Made by a program: the position numbers and the translations under genes | Assembly: GCA_963769715.1 (NCBI GenBank) | Contig: CAVYNE010000046.1 | Location: forward strand, 118,883-182,882 | Reading direction: 5' to 3' | Length of the DNA: 64,000 nucleotides | Source: Palsa-504 sp963769715 | GTDB lineage: Bacteria; Actinomycetota; Actinomycetes; Streptosporangiales; Streptosporangiaceae | The notes under the pieces: model-generated | The model's input: only the letters and a program-made list of their open reading frames with translations | Database searches by the model: none | What the model was told of the DNA's origin: nothing | Shown: piece by piece, positions 1-10,536 of the stretch | Numbering within the stretch: the stretch's first letter is position 1 | Layout: each line of letters begins with the position of its first letter

Positions 1-2
1 GC

Positions 3-2495
3 TTCGCCCAGGCCGGGTTCGCCTTCGACATCGACCTGCCCAACCCGGTCGCCGGCCCGGGGGCAGCCGCCGCCTCGGGCACCGCCGTCCTGCAGGCGTC
101 CTACCTGGCCCGTGACTACGAAGGGCTGCGCCAGCTCATCCTGAACCGGCTGGCGGAGACGATGCCGGCCTGGACCGAAACGCACGTGGCTGACATCGGG
201 ATCACGCTGGTGGAGCTGCTCGCCTACATCGGCGACGACCTCAGCTACTACCAGGACGCGGTCGCCACCGAGGCCTACCTGCAAACGGCCCGCCAGCGCA
301 TCTCGGTGCGACGCCACGCCCGCCTGGTCGACTACCGGCTCGGAGAAGGCTGCCAGGCACGGGCGTGGGTGTGCCTGACCGTGACCGAAGCGGCCCAGCT
401 GCCCCTTCGCGAGCTGGTGTTCGCCGCCGTACCTGGCCTGCCGCAAGGGGCCTCGCCGATACTGTCCGCCGACGCCCTGGCCCCGGGGGCAGCCAGTCCG
501 GCCCGGCCGTACACCCCGGTCCGGGCGGCGCTCGGGCCGCCGGCCGTGATGAGCGCCGCCGGGCGGGGCCGCGGTCCCATGGTCGCGGTCAGCCCGGCCC
601 ACAGCGAGGTTGCGCTGTGGGCGTGGGGAGAACATGACAGCTGGCTCCGGGCGGGGGCGACCACCGCGGTCCTGGCCGACGGGTGGACCGATCCCGCCGA
701 ACACGGCCCGTCCGGGCCGAGGTTGCTGAGCCTGCAGGCCGGCGACGTCGTGGTCTTCGAGGCGACCGCCGGCCCGTCGGGCATCGGGCCGCCCGATCCG
801 GCCCAGCGCCACCCGGTCCGCCTGACCGCCGTGCACCCCTCGGTCGACCGGCTCTACGACCGGGCCATCCTCGAGATCACCTGGGCCGAGGCCGAGGCCT
901 TGCCCTTCGACCTTCAGGTCAGTGCGCCTGGGCCTGCGGGCGGCACGGTGCCGTGCGCTGTGGTGCGCGGCAACACGGTCCTGGTCGGGGACGGCGCGGG
1001 GGCGTCCGACCAGCTGGCCGTCGGCCAGGTGGTGCTCAGCCAGCCGTCGCTCACCTGGGGCTGCCCGTACCCCGACCCCGCGGCCGTGGCCCGGCACCAG
1101 GCCCGGATGCTGCGCAGGCTGCCCGCGGACTGGCGCCGGGAGGTGGAGGCGTGGCGGCACGACGCCGAGGCCGGCCAGGCGCTGGGCGAGCAGCGCCTGA
1201 CCCGGCTCCGCGAGCTGCTCGGCGAGGATGCGCTCACCGAGCTCGGCCTGAGCGGCCGGGAACGGGGGCGGGCCGGACAAGACGCTGAGGGCCTTCGCCG
1301 GCTGCTGCTCGACGCCGACCGGCTGCTCGCTCCACGGCTGCGGCGGCTGGGAGTCCTGGCCGCCCTGGCCCGGGCCAGCGGGCCGCTTGAGCAGGTACTG
1401 CTCCGCGAGGTAGCCGCCGACTGGGGGGAGGACCTGGCCGGGAGACTCGGCGCGCACCAGCCTGCCGCGTGGGGTCCTGCCAACGCAGCCACCAGCCAGG
1501 ATCCCCGCCAGGCACTGCCTCTGCTCGCTGTGACGGCGGGCGGGGCCGGCGGTACGCAGCAGTCGTGGACGGTGGTGCAGGATCTGGTCGAAAGCCCGCC
1601 GGGATCCCGGCAGGTCATGGCCGAGGTGGACGATGCCGGGCGGGGTCACCTGCGCTTCAGCGCCGGCGACCAGCCCAGCGGGCCGGTCGTGGCGAGCTAC
1701 CAGGTCGGCCAGGGGGCCGCGGGTAACGTGCCGGCGGAAGCGATCAACGCCGTCGTAGCCCTGACCACGGCGGCCGCCACGACCTTGTCGGCGGTGCAGA
1801 GCCTGGGAAATCCCCTCCCGGCGGTGGGCGGCACCGATCCGGAGAGCATCACCGCGGCCAAGACCGCCCTGCCCGGCGCCTTCCTGGCCGACCAGCCGCG
1901 CGCTCTGGTAGCAGCCGACTACACCGCGATCGCCGGACAGGTAGCCGGGGTGCGCAGCGCCGCCACCGTGCTGCGCTGGACGGGGATTCGTTACGCGGCG
2001 GACGTCGCCGTCCAGCCCGCCGCCGGCGAGGACCCCGGCCAGGAGCTGCTGGCCGCGGTCTACGACGTGCTCTGGCCACTGCGCCGCATCGGTCACGAGC
2101 TGCGGGTCCGGCCGCCGAGCTACCGGCCGCTCATGATCGCGCTCAACGTCGACGTCGGCGCCGACGTGGTGCGCGCCGATGCGACGGCTGCGCTGACCGC
2201 GCTGCTCGCCTCCGGCCAGCAGGCCGACGGCACCCCCGGATTGTTCAGCCCGCAGCGAATGGGCTTCGGCCAGCCCGTCTACGCCAGCCCGATCATCGCC
2301 GCGGCGCAGGGCGTTCCGGGAGTCGAAGCCGTGACGCTGACCCGCTTCGGCTTCCTGGGCCCTCCTGGTGCACCCGTCTCCGCCCGGATACCCGAGGTCC
2401 TGCGCCTGCGCCCGAGCGAGATCGCCCGCCTGGACAACGACCCGCAAGCGCCGGAGCACGGCTACGCCGTCATCAACCTGCGGGGCGGCCGATGA
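3..2495 (+). CDS. eCIS/phage-like baseplate J protein (5' end outside window)
   Basis: The frame is open to the left edge, so the protein starts upstream of the window. The first in-window ATG (162) would cut off conserved sequence (YLARDYEGLRQLIL). It matches the putative baseplate assembly proteins of contractile injection systems: an N-terminal part with the typical stretch VELLAYIGDDLSYYQD, a long variable middle, and a C-terminal baseplate-J-like region (GQGAAGNV, then NPLPAVGGTDPE). In the family this protein forms the wedge that joins tube, sheath and tail tip. It overlaps the next gene by ATGA at 2492, which implies translational coupling in the eCIS operon. The family call is firm; the exact baseplate position (gp6-like or other) is inferred. 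Confidence 0.88.
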   Translation, partial: FAQAGFAFDIDLPNPVAGPGAAAASGTAVLQASYLARDYEGLRQLILNRLAETMPAWTETHVADIGITLVELLAYIGDDLSYYQDAVATEAYLQTARQRISVRRHARLVDYRLGEGCQARAWVCLTVTEAAQLPLRELVFAAVPGLPQGASPILSADALAPGAASPARPYTPVRAALGPPAVMSAAGRGRGPMVAVSPAHSEVALWAWGEHDSWLRAGATTAVLADGWTDPAEHGPSGPRLLSLQAGDVVVFEATAGPSGIGPPDPAQRHPVRLTAVHPSVDRLYDRAILEITWAEAEALPFDLQVSAPGPAGGTVPCAVVRGNTVLVGDGAGASDQLAVGQVVLSQPSLTWGCPYPDPAAVARHQARMLRRLPADWRREVEAWRHDAEAGQALGEQRLTRLRELLGEDALTELGLSGRERGRAGQDAEGLRRLLLDADRLLAPRLRRLGVLAALARASGPLEQVLLREVAADWGEDLAGRLGAHQPAAWGPANAATSQDPRQALPLLAVTAGGAGGTQQSWTVVQDLVESPPGSRQVMAEVDDAGRGHLRFSAGDQPSGPVVASYQVGQGAAGNVPAEAINAVVALTTAAATTLSAVQSLGNPLPAVGGTDPESITAAKTALPGAFLADQPRALVAADYTAIAGQVAGVRSAATVLRWTGIRYAADVAVQPAAGEDPGQELLAAVYDVLWPLRRIGHELRVRPPSYRPLMIALNVDVGADVVRADATAALTALLASGQQADGTPGLFSPQRMGFGQPVYASPIIAAAQGVPGVEAVTLTRFGFLGPPGAPVSARIPEVLRLRPSEIARLDNDPQAPEHGYAVINLRGGR

Positions 2496-5400
2496 GCGAC
2501 CCGACGCCAGTAACCCCGCCCGCGGGGTTGCCCGCCCTGCCGTACAGTCCCGGTGACCGCCAGCAGTTCCTGGCCCAGATGCTGGCCGCACTGGCGAAAG
2601 CCGACGTCACCAGCGGCCAGCCGTTCGGGCTGCGAACCCGCGCCCTCGACGACCCCACCGTCGCCCTGCTCGACGCGTGGGCCACCGTCGCCGATGTCAT
2701 CGCCTTCTATCAGGAACGCATCGCCAACGAGGGGTACCTGCGCACCGCGACCCAGCCGGGCTCCCTGCTGGCCATCGCCCAGCTGGTGGGATACCGGCCC
2801 CGGCCCGGGCTGGCCGCCTCGGTCTGGCTGGCCTACAGCTTGCAGCCCGACCCCGCCGATACCGCCGTGGTCCTGCCCGCCGGGCTGCTGGCCCAGTCGG
2901 TGCCCGGCACCGGCGAACTGCCCCAGACCTTCGAGACCACCCAGGCGCTCGTGGCCCGCCCGAGCTGGAACACCCTCGGCGTGCGCGCCACCGGCCCGGT
3001 CACCGCGCCGAACGGGCCCTCGGAGCTGACCAGCCTGGCCTTTCAGGGCGCGACCACGGGCCTGGCGGCCAACGACGTGATCCTGCTCTTCGATGGCGGC
3101 GTCACGCCCACGCCGGTGCAGGTTCAGGCGGTCAGCGTGAACCTCACCAGCCAGGTCACCTCGGTGACCCTGCAACAACCCGCGGCCACGGCCAGCGTTG
3201 CCGGTTCAGTGCCTGCTGACCCGGCCGGAGACGGGACGCCGATCATCAGTGCCATCGACTCCCTGCTCCCCGCGCTCCGCAAGCTGCCGCCGACGCCGCC
3301 TGCATCCGCGGCGGCCCTCAACCGGAAACCCGCTGACGTGCTCGCCCCAGATTCGGACGCCATCCCGCGGCTCGTGGCCGCGCTGGACCCGGTGCTCGCA
3401 GGCACCATCTACAAGGCCCTCGGCACAGCCTCCATCGGCTCGGCCGCCGTGACGGCCGCGCAGGCATTGCGGGTGCAGGCCACGCCGTTCGGCGTCCGCA
3501 TGCCCCCCCGCCCCGTCTTCGACAGCCAGGGCCAGCAGGTCGGCACCGAAGAGTTGCCGATCGGCGACGTACAGGTGCTGAGTGCCTACCTGAACCTGAA
3601 CGCCGACAGGCAGTTCCAGACCGCCCAGTTGTCCCTCCAGGGGCCGAACAGCGCCTCCGCCCAAGCGGCGGTCGATCTTTCCGGGACCTCGCCAACGACG
3701 GTCAATCTCGGGAACCTCGGCAGCGTCACGACGACCACCACCCACAGCCCGTCGAGCGCCACCGTAGCCTTCGATCCGACCGCCCAAGGGCTGGTCGGCA
3801 TGACCCTGACCTTGGCGTTGGCCGACGATGGTTCGGTCACCGTCACCATAGGTGACGGCAGTGACTCCAGTGGCGACACGACGTTCACGTGGGTGCCGAC
3901 GGCGCCCGGATCTCAGCGCTTCACCCTCGGCAACTATAGGATCACAATCGGCCGACAGCCGCCCACGGCCACGGCCGGCCACGAGCTCGTTCTGACCGTA
4001 TCGGTTGCCGAGGCCCTGCCGCTGGGCGAGTCAAACGTACTGGACCTCGACACGACCTATCCCGGCATCCTCCCCGGCAGCTGGGTGGTCATCGACCAGG
4101 CCGCAAATCCGCCCGTCAACCCGGTCATCGCCCAGGTCAAGACGGTGGCGACCACCGCTGTGGCACGCTACGGGATGAGCGGGACGGTCACCGAGCTCAC
4201 CCTCGACTTCTTCTCCCCCGGTAGGTCGTGGGTGGATCCCGAGGCGCGCTGGCTGTCGGCGCTACGCCCGCTGAGCGTGCAGGCTCAGTCGGCCGAGCTC
4301 ACCCTGCTCCCGGTGGCCCTGCCCGGCCCGCTCACCGGCTCCGCCATCGACCTCGACGGGCTCTACGCCGGCATCGAGGCCGGCCAGCGCATTCTCGTCA
4401 CGGGCACCCGCTCGGACCTCCCCGCCGGCGCCGCCGTGCCGGCCGGCGAGGCGGCCATGGTCGCCGGGGTCACTCAGCAGACGATGTCAGGGACCGCCGA
4501 CACGCCCCATACGACTCTGCAACTGGCCGCCCCGCTTGCCTACAGTTACGACCTGCCGTCGGTCCAGATCTACGGCAACGTCGTGCCCGCGCAGCAGGGC
4601 GCCACCGTCACCGAGCCGCTCGCCGGCGCCACTCCCGGCGACCCTAACCCGTCCTTCACCCTGTCCCAGGCACCCGTCCTGGCCGATCCCAGCTCCACCG
4701 CGTCGGGGTCCGTCTCCTCGCTCCAGCTGAGGGTCGGCGGGCGCACCTGGACACCGGTGACTCGTCTCGACGCGGCCACGCCGCCCGGCAGCTACCTGAC
4801 CGGGATCGACAGCCAGGGCCGCACCACCATCACGCTGAGCGGCCCGCTGCCGACGGGCACCAGCAGCGTGGTGGCCACCTACCGGATCGGTCAGGGCAGC
4901 GCCGGCAACGTGCGCGCCCACCAGGTCACCCAGCTCCTCAGCCGGCCCCTGACCGTCGCCAGCGTCGACAACCCGCTGCCAGGCACGGGCGGGTCCGACG
5001 GCGACGGGCCCGGCGACTTGCGCGCCGGCGCCCCGGTCGGCCTGGCCTCCCTGGGCCGCCTGCTCTCGGTCGCCGACGCCGCTGACCTGGTCCTATCGTG
5101 GGCCGGCGTGGGCAAGGCCAGCGCCGTGTCGACCACCGATGGCAGCGGCGAGGTGGTCGCCGTCACCGTCGCCGGCGTCGATCCCGTCGCCCTGGACCCA
5201 GCGGGAGCGTTGTGTACGGACCTGGCCGGCGCCCTCGCCGCCGCCGGCGGCGGCCCGAGCGCACCGGTTGTCGTCTTGCCGGCCAGCCTTTACCTCATCG
5301 TGCTGGCCGCCCGGGTCCGCAGCGATCCGGCGCTGGACTGGGCCGACATCTCCGCCGCCCTGCAAGCCGCGCTCTTTGGCGCGTTCGGCTACAGCCAGCG

Positions 5401-5677
5401 CCAGCTCGGTGCGGACGTCATCATCAGCGATGTCGTCGCCGTGGCCCACTCGGTCCCCGGTGTCGAGTCGTTCTCGGTGACTGCCATCACCCTCGTGCCC
5501 ACGACCGCGACGGCCAGCGAGATCCAGGCGCTGACCGCCAAGCTCCCGGCGCCGCCGGCCAGCGGCCGCCTGCCCCTGCCCGTCCCGCCGGAGGCAGCCG
5601 AGCCGCCAGCCGCGGCTGTCGCCTACCTGTCCGATGCCGTGACCGACACCCTCATCCTCCAGCAGGTGGTGCGCTGA
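2492..5677 (+). CDS. second eCIS baseplate J-like protein, 1061 aa
   Basis: Second, larger baseplate-assembly paralogue, started by the ATG of the ATGA overlap with the preceding gene. The N-terminus has the same family signature (ATVADVIAFYQERIANEGYL). The C-terminus repeats the J-like block (GQGSAGNV, NPLPGTGGSDGDGP). A Ser/Thr-rich, beta-type insertion at about residues 390-500 (runs of Thr, then TIGDGSDSSGDTTF) looks like an inserted surface domain and accounts for the extra length. Pairs of large J-like proteins next to each other are usual in eCIS and related contractile systems. It again overlaps the next gene (TGATG at 5675-5679). Confidence 0.88.
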   Translation: MSDPTPVTPPAGLPALPYSPGDRQQFLAQMLAALAKADVTSGQPFGLRTRALDDPTVALLDAWATVADVIAFYQERIANEGYLRTATQPGSLLAIAQLVGYRPRPGLAASVWLAYSLQPDPADTAVVLPAGLLAQSVPGTGELPQTFETTQALVARPSWNTLGVRATGPVTAPNGPSELTSLAFQGATTGLAANDVILLFDGGVTPTPVQVQAVSVNLTSQVTSVTLQQPAATASVAGSVPADPAGDGTPIISAIDSLLPALRKLPPTPPASAAALNRKPADVLAPDSDAIPRLVAALDPVLAGTIYKALGTASIGSAAVTAAQALRVQATPFGVRMPPRPVFDSQGQQVGTEELPIGDVQVLSAYLNLNADRQFQTAQLSLQGPNSASAQAAVDLSGTSPTTVNLGNLGSVTTTTTHSPSSATVAFDPTAQGLVGMTLTLALADDGSVTVTIGDGSDSSGDTTFTWVPTAPGSQRFTLGNYRITIGRQPPTATAGHELVLTVSVAEALPLGESNVLDLDTTYPGILPGSWVVIDQAANPPVNPVIAQVKTVATTAVARYGMSGTVTELTLDFFSPGRSWVDPEARWLSALRPLSVQAQSAELTLLPVALPGPLTGSAIDLDGLYAGIEAGQRILVTGTRSDLPAGAAVPAGEAAMVAGVTQQTMSGTADTPHTTLQLAAPLAYSYDLPSVQIYGNVVPAQQGATVTEPLAGATPGDPNPSFTLSQAPVLADPSSTASGSVSSLQLRVGGRTWTPVTRLDAATPPGSYLTGIDSQGRTTITLSGPLPTGTSSVVATYRIGQGSAGNVRAHQVTQLLSRPLTVASVDNPLPGTGGSDGDGPGDLRAGAPVGLASLGRLLSVADAADLVLSWAGVGKASAVSTTDGSGEVVAVTVAGVDPVALDPAGALCTDLAGALAAAGGGPSAPVVVLPASLYLIVLAARVRSDPALDWADISAALQAALFGAFGYSQRQLGADVIISDVVAVAHSVPGVESFSVTAITLVPTTATASEIQALTAKLPAPPASGRLPLPVPPEAAEPPAAAVAYLSDAVTDTLILQQVVR

Positions 5678-7939
5678 TGGCCGACGACCTCTTCAGCCTC
5701 CTGCCGGCCTTCGACCAGCTCCGCGACGCGGAGGTCGGCGGCCCGCTGCGGGCCCTGCTCGGCGTGATCAGCGATCAGGTCGCCACGCTCGAGGCGGACA
5801 TCGCCCAGCTCTACGCCGACTGGTTCATCGAGACCTGCCAGGACTGGCTCGTGCCCTACTTCGCCGACCTGGTCGACGTCGCCCTCGGCCCCGCCGTCGG
5901 GGCGTCGGCAACCGGCGCGCTTGATCCCCTGGACGCGGCCAGCCGCCGCAGCCAGGTCGCCAACGCCATCCGTGACCGGCGCGCCAGGGGAACGCTTGCC
6001 GCCATCGAGCGTTTCGCGACCGACACCACCGACTGGCCATGCCGGGCGATCGAGTACGCGCAGCTGGTGTCCATTACCCAGTCCATCCGCTACCCGGATC
6101 TCGGCCGGGGTGCCACGATGGCCATCGGGGATGCCGACGCCCTGGAAGCGTTCGGCACTCCGTTCTCCCCCGCCGCCGAAACCGCGGACGTGCGGCGCAT
6201 CTCCTCACACCGCACCCGGGGGACGCACAACCTGCCCTCTATCGGGCTTGTCGCCTGGCGCCTCGTCGCCGACGGCGTCGACCACGCTCCCGCCGTCTGC
6301 GTGAACGACGACAACCATTTCACCTTTGACGTCCTGGGCCGTGACACCCAGCTGTGCGTCCTTCCCAGTCCCCGGATGCCCGGCCGGCAACCGGCCGGCG
6401 ACCTCGACGTCCCGACCCCCATTCAGCCGGCTCGCCCTGGACCGCCGGCTCGAGGACTACTACGGCGAAGCCCGCAGCTTCTGCGTATACCGGGACCGCT
6501 CCGCTGTCGACCGCGGACAGATCGTCGCCGCCGACCTGAGCCGGTGGCGGTACCGGCTCGCCCCACGCCAGGTCGCCATCGACCCGGTGCTCGGGCGGAT
6601 CGCCTTCCCGGTGCGCGATGTCCCCGAGGGAGGCGTCTTCGTGAGCTACCGCCGTCTGACCGTCGGCGGCCTCGGCGGCGGGCAGTACCCGCGGTCCCTG
6701 GCCGCGCCCGCCGCCGCGCTCTACCAGGTCAGCATGACCGGACACGGCGGATACGCCAGCGTCGGCGCGGCGTTCGCCGCCTGGCGGGACGACCAGGCGG
6801 CCGGGAAGGCCGACGTCGATGCCACCATCGAGATCCTCGACAACGGTGTCTACGAAGAGGCGCACCACTTTGAGCTCCGGCCCGGAGAGACCCTCGAAAT
6901 CCGGGGCGCCGACGGTCACCGGCCGGTATTGCGCCCGGTCGGCGAAGACAGCGACCGGCCCGAGACGCTACGCGTGGTCGGGATGCGCCACGGAGAGGAT
7001 CCGCCGGACCGCCCGAAGACGGGGGGCCGGCGGGCACGGCGCGGCGGCCAGAACCAGACGGCCGCCGGGCCGGGCGGACCGAAGGACGATGAGGCCCCGA
7101 CGCCGCGGACCGCCCAGGACATTTCGAGCCGGCCTCCGAACGTCACCTTCGACGGGGTATGGGTCGCCGGGCACGCCGTCGAGCTGGAAGGCCGTCTCGG
7201 CACCGTCATGTTCCGGCACTGCACCCTGGTGCCGGCCGCCGGGAGCCGGCGGGAGGGCGGTGAGGTCAGCCTGCGGGTTGCGGCCATGCCCGGCGCGGTC
7301 CGAATCGAGTTCTGCGTCGTCGGCCGCCTGCAGGTGATCAGCCCCGAGACCGGCTTCGATCCGGTCCCGCTGGCTGTCACCGATTCGATCCTCGACCCTG
7401 GCCGTCCCGGGCAGAAGGCGATCGTGGGCGCGGACCGCCGGCCTGCCTGGGTAACGCTGTCCCTGCACCGCGTCACCGTCCTCGGCGGCGTCGATGTCCG
7501 CGAGGTCGACGTAGTCGCCGACAGCCTCGTCGTAGGCCGCCTTGACAGCAGCCGCCGCCAGGTTGGGCAGGTACGTTTCTCATATGTCCCCGAAGACTCC
7601 CGGACGCCCAGGCGTACCTCCTGCCAGCCTGACGATGTGCTGGCCGCGGTCGACGACGCCGTCGCCAGGGGCACCATCCCCGCATCGCAGCGCGACACGT
7701 TCCGCCACAGCGAGGCCGCCAGGGTCACCCCCCGCTTCGACAGCGTGCGGTTCGGCGCGCCGGCCTACGGCCGTCTGAGCACCGCTGCCCCGCCCGAGCT
7801 GACACGTGGCGCCCACGACGAGGGCGAGCTCGGCGCCTACCACTTCCTGTGGCTCGCTTACCGCGAGTCCCAGCTGCAATCCGGGCTGCCCGCTTACGCG
7901 CCGATCGGGACTGACATCGACGCCCTGTTCGCCACCTAG
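5677..7939 (+). CDS. eCIS tail protein, broken by a +1 frameshift at a C run
   Basis: Starts at ATG 5677, overlapping the preceding stop. The first about 248 residues (DLFSLLPAFDQLRD, then the tail-protein-I-like stretch ADWFIETCQDWLVPYFADL) read in one frame to about 6420. The rest (SRLALDRRLEDYYG onward) reads in the next frame to the stop at 7939. The switch is at the CCCCC run 6416-6420. One base fewer there restores a continuous protein of about 750 residues ending in a repetitive, beta-helix-like region (FDGVWVAGHAVELEG, then MFRHCTLVPA). This is the usual size of the eCIS phage tail protein. Whether the shift is sequence error, mutation or recoding cannot be decided here. Confidence 0.75.
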
Positions 7940-7947
7940 GAGAGATG

Positions 7948-9333
7948 ATGTACGGCGATTTTTCGCGGATAACCTATTCCCGCGACAAGGCCTACACCGG
8001 GGTGTGGTCTCAGCAGGGCCGCGTCCAGCTAGACGCCGACGCCAACGAGCAGACAGCCATTGTCCTGGACTGGCTGCGGACCCTCGCCGTCGATTTCATC
8101 GGTCCCTTCGGCGGCCACGTCACCCGGGCCGGCTTCCGCGTCGAGCTCAAAGGCGCCGACCTGACCTTCAGCCCGGGTCACTACTACGTGTACGGCCTGC
8201 GCTGCCAGATCCCCGAGCCGGCGGAACAAGGAGCCGCAGGGGCGACCTACAGCAGCCTGGTGCCCGGCGCCGGTCCCTTGCCCGCGCCGCCCTACCTGGT
8301 AGAACTGCTCGTCTGGGAGCGTTCGGTGAGCGCCGTGCTCGATCCCGATCTGCTCGAGCCGGCCCTCGGCCCGTACCCGCCCGACACCACCGTGCGCACC
8401 CAGGTGGCCTGGGTCCCGGCGGTCAGCACGACCCTGCCGGACGGTACCCAGCTCGCCGACATGACGCAAAACGACCTCACCCCCGAGCACATCTCCGGAG
8501 TGATCGAGGAGTACAACGCCGACGGCCGAGCACGCCCGCTGCTGGCGGCGCACGTCCAGCAAGACACCGTGCCCGGGGATGCGTCGATCGTGCCGGCCAC
8601 CTCGGGTTACCTGGGCGTGGAGAATCAGCTGTACCGGGTCGAGGTGCACGCCGGCGGCACGGCCGCCGCGTCCAAGCCGACCTTCAAATGGTCACGCGAA
8701 AACGGCTCTGTCGAGTTCCGCATCATGGACATCGACGACGCAGAGAAAACGGCAACCGACCCGGTCGTGAAAGTAACCGTCGCCTCCCTAGGGCGCGACG
8801 GACGCACCGGGCTGGACGTCGGCGACTGGGTCGAGCTCATCGACGACACCTGGGCGCCGCAAGGCACGCTGGCCCCGCTGCTGGACGTGCGGGCGATCGA
8901 CCGCGCCGACCGGATCATCACCCTCGGCGGAGGGCTGACAACCGATCTGTCCCTGCATCCCTATCTCCGCCGCTGGGACCAGGCCGCGGACGGTCCGGGG
9001 AGCCCAGACGGGATACCGATTGTCGAGTCATCGGCCAGCGACGACGAGGACACCTGGCTCAACCTCGAAGACGGCGTTCAAGTCCGCTTCTCTGCCAACG
9101 GGGCCGACTACCGGCCCGGCGACTACTGGCTGATCCCGGCGCGGACGGCGACCGGCGGCCTCCTGTGGCCCGGCGGCGCCCACCCGTCTGCCGTTCCTCC
9201 GCAGGGCCCCGCCCGCTACCTGGTGCCCCTCGCGCTGGTCAAAGGCAAGGGGGACGTGGCGGAAATGCGGACCCTTTTCACCCACCTGGCCTGGCCGGAG
9301 CCCGGTGACTCGGACAAAGGCCAGGGGTCCTGA
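7948..9333 (+). CDS. DUF6519 eCIS-associated protein
   Basis: The N-terminus MYGDFSRITYSRDK followed by GVWSQQGRVQLDADANEQ is the hallmark of the DUF6519 family found in actinobacterial eCIS and phage-tail-like loci. Two ATGs stand in a row (7945 and 7948); the second has the better spacing from AGGAG at 7938-7942. No signal peptide or membrane segment is visible, which fits a structural particle component made in the cytoplasm. Function is unknown; its place directly after the tail gene suggests a baseplate or tail-fibre role. It ends 1 bp before the likely start of the FHA gene. Confidence 0.8.
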   Translation: MYGDFSRITYSRDKAYTGVWSQQGRVQLDADANEQTAIVLDWLRTLAVDFIGPFGGHVTRAGFRVELKGADLTFSPGHYYVYGLRCQIPEPAEQGAAGATYSSLVPGAGPLPAPPYLVELLVWERSVSAVLDPDLLEPALGPYPPDTTVRTQVAWVPAVSTTLPDGTQLADMTQNDLTPEHISGVIEEYNADGRARPLLAAHVQQDTVPGDASIVPATSGYLGVENQLYRVEVHAGGTAAASKPTFKWSRENGSVEFRIMDIDDAEKTATDPVVKVTVASLGRDGRTGLDVGDWVELIDDTWAPQGTLAPLLDVRAIDRADRIITLGGGLTTDLSLHPYLRRWDQAADGPGSPDGIPIVESSASDDEDTWLNLEDGVQVRFSANGADYRPGDYWLIPARTATGGLLWPGGAHPSAVPPQGPARYLVPLALVKGKGDVAEMRTLFTHLAWPEPGDSDKGQGS

Positions 9334-9334
9334 C

Positions 9335-9796
9335 GTGCCCGCCACGCCACTCGAAGGACGGGCATTCTTTGAGCATCAGCAACAGCGACGCCGAGAGATC
9401 CAGGCCCGCCTCACCAATAAGCCGGGGCGGCGCCGGCTGCCCCAACCAGAGTTCGTCTCGCCGACGGCCACTACCCAGACCATTCCCTCAGTCGCGGTCG
9501 CACCGTCGCCGCGGATCCTCCTGACCAGCGGCGCCAACGCGGGACAGGCGTTCCACCTTCCCCAAGGCGAGCTGATCATCGGACGCGAGGAAGGCTGTGA
9601 GATACAACTCGACGACCCCAGGGTCTCCCACAACCACGCGCTGCTGCTGGTGCACGGAAATAACGTGATGATCAAAGATCTCCGCTCCACCAATGGGACC
9701 AAGGTTAACGGCACGACCATCGAGCGCCAGACTGCCCTCGCGCCCGGTGACGAAATTAACGTCGGCGGCGTGGAGCTACTGCTGGAAACGGGCTAA
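9335..9796 (+). CDS. FHA-domain protein of the eCIS operon
   Basis: The C-terminal half (about residues 55-150) is a forkhead-associated domain: GELIIGREEGCEIQLDDPRV, then SHNHALL, then RSTNGTKVNGT, the loops that bind phosphothreonine in the family. The N-terminal about 50 residues are basic and unstructured (EHQQQRRREIQARL). I chose GTG 9335, just after the preceding stop and behind AGGGG. An upstream ATG at 9305 is possible but would overlap the DUF6519 gene by 29 bp. FHA proteins in contractile systems link assembly or firing to Ser/Thr kinase signals; no kinase gene is visible nearby, so the partner is unknown. Confidence 0.82.
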   Translation: MPATPLEGRAFFEHQQQRRREIQARLTNKPGRRRLPQPEFVSPTATTQTIPSVAVAPSPRILLTSGANAGQAFHLPQGELIIGREEGCEIQLDDPRVSHNHALLLVHGNNVMIKDLRSTNGTKVNGTTIERQTALAPGDEINVGGVELLLETG

Positions 9797-9850
9797 CGAT
9801 GCCGGATCCGGACCAGGCGTCTCCATTTACCTCTGAAGGGCGGTCACTAC

Positions 9851-10234
9851 ATGCCTCAGTTCGTCACCGCGGGAACGACGATGACCTGCACCATGGGTGC
9901 CGCGCCCGCCAGCCTCATCGTGGCAACGCCGATCGTGTCGGCTACCACACCTGTCGCAACGATCGCGGATACTATCCCCGACACCAACATTCCCACGTTC
10001 GGTATGTGCATGAGCCCCGGCAACCCTCAGGTCGCCGCGGCCACCGCTGCCGCGCAAGGGGTGCTGACACCCCAGCCCTGCGTGCCCGCTACTGGCGCAC
10101 CGTGGATAGCAGGGTCTGTATCTGCTCAGATCGGCGGCCTCCCGTGCGTGCTCATTACGTCGACATGCCAGTGCATGTGGGGCGGGACGATCTCCGTGGT
10201 CGTCCCCGAACAGCAACTTGGTATGGGGACATAA
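9851..10234 (+). CDS. PAAR-like (DUF4280) spike-tip protein
   Basis: 127 residues, starting at ATG 9851 behind AAGGGCGG. The composition is that of DUF4280: short hydrophobic beta repeats and paired Cys (TMTCTMGAAPASL, FGMCMSPGNP, STCQCMWGGTISV). DUF4280 proteins are PAAR-like and are thought to cap the central spike of contractile injection machines, sometimes joining effectors to the tip. It is the last plus-strand structural gene before the DUF4157 zone. Its final about 90 bp recur in diverged form at 12300-12417. Confidence 0.85.
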   Translation: MPQFVTAGTTMTCTMGAAPASLIVATPIVSATTPVATIADTIPDTNIPTFGMCMSPGNPQVAAATAAAQGVLTPQPCVPATGAPWIAGSVSAQIGGLPCVLITSTCQCMWGGTISVVVPEQQLGMGT

Positions 10235-10239
10235 AGTTC

Positions 10240-10470
10240 TCACCTAACCGGCCCGGCACTTCAGTAGCCTTCGGCCGCCACCAGTCGTTGTCATGCGGGT
10301 TGCTCACAAGGGTGTCGACCAGCGCGAACAGTTCTTGGATAGTCTCCTCGCTAGCGTGGCTTTCCCAGGCCCGGACCATCGCCTTACCGATTCTGGTGTC
10401 AGCTTCTACCGCGAGCGCCCGGGACAGGGCGAAAGCCGGGTGGTCGGTCGCATCCTTGGCTAGCTCGGAG
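10240..10470 (-). pseudogene. possible remnant coding stretch
   Basis: On the minus strand this stretch reads as plausible protein (ELAKDATDHPAFALSRAL, then ETIQELFALVDTLV, then NDWWRPKA). It has no acceptable start in frame and runs into the antisense of the DUF4280 gene at its 3' side. It may be the tail of a lost cargo gene. I do not recognise the family. Composition is the only evidence. Confidence 0.25.
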
Positions 10471-10536
10471 TGACTGGTCTCCGGCCGGGGCCGGTGACGG
10501 CAGTGGCAGCGATCCGAAACCCTGCAGGTATCAGGG

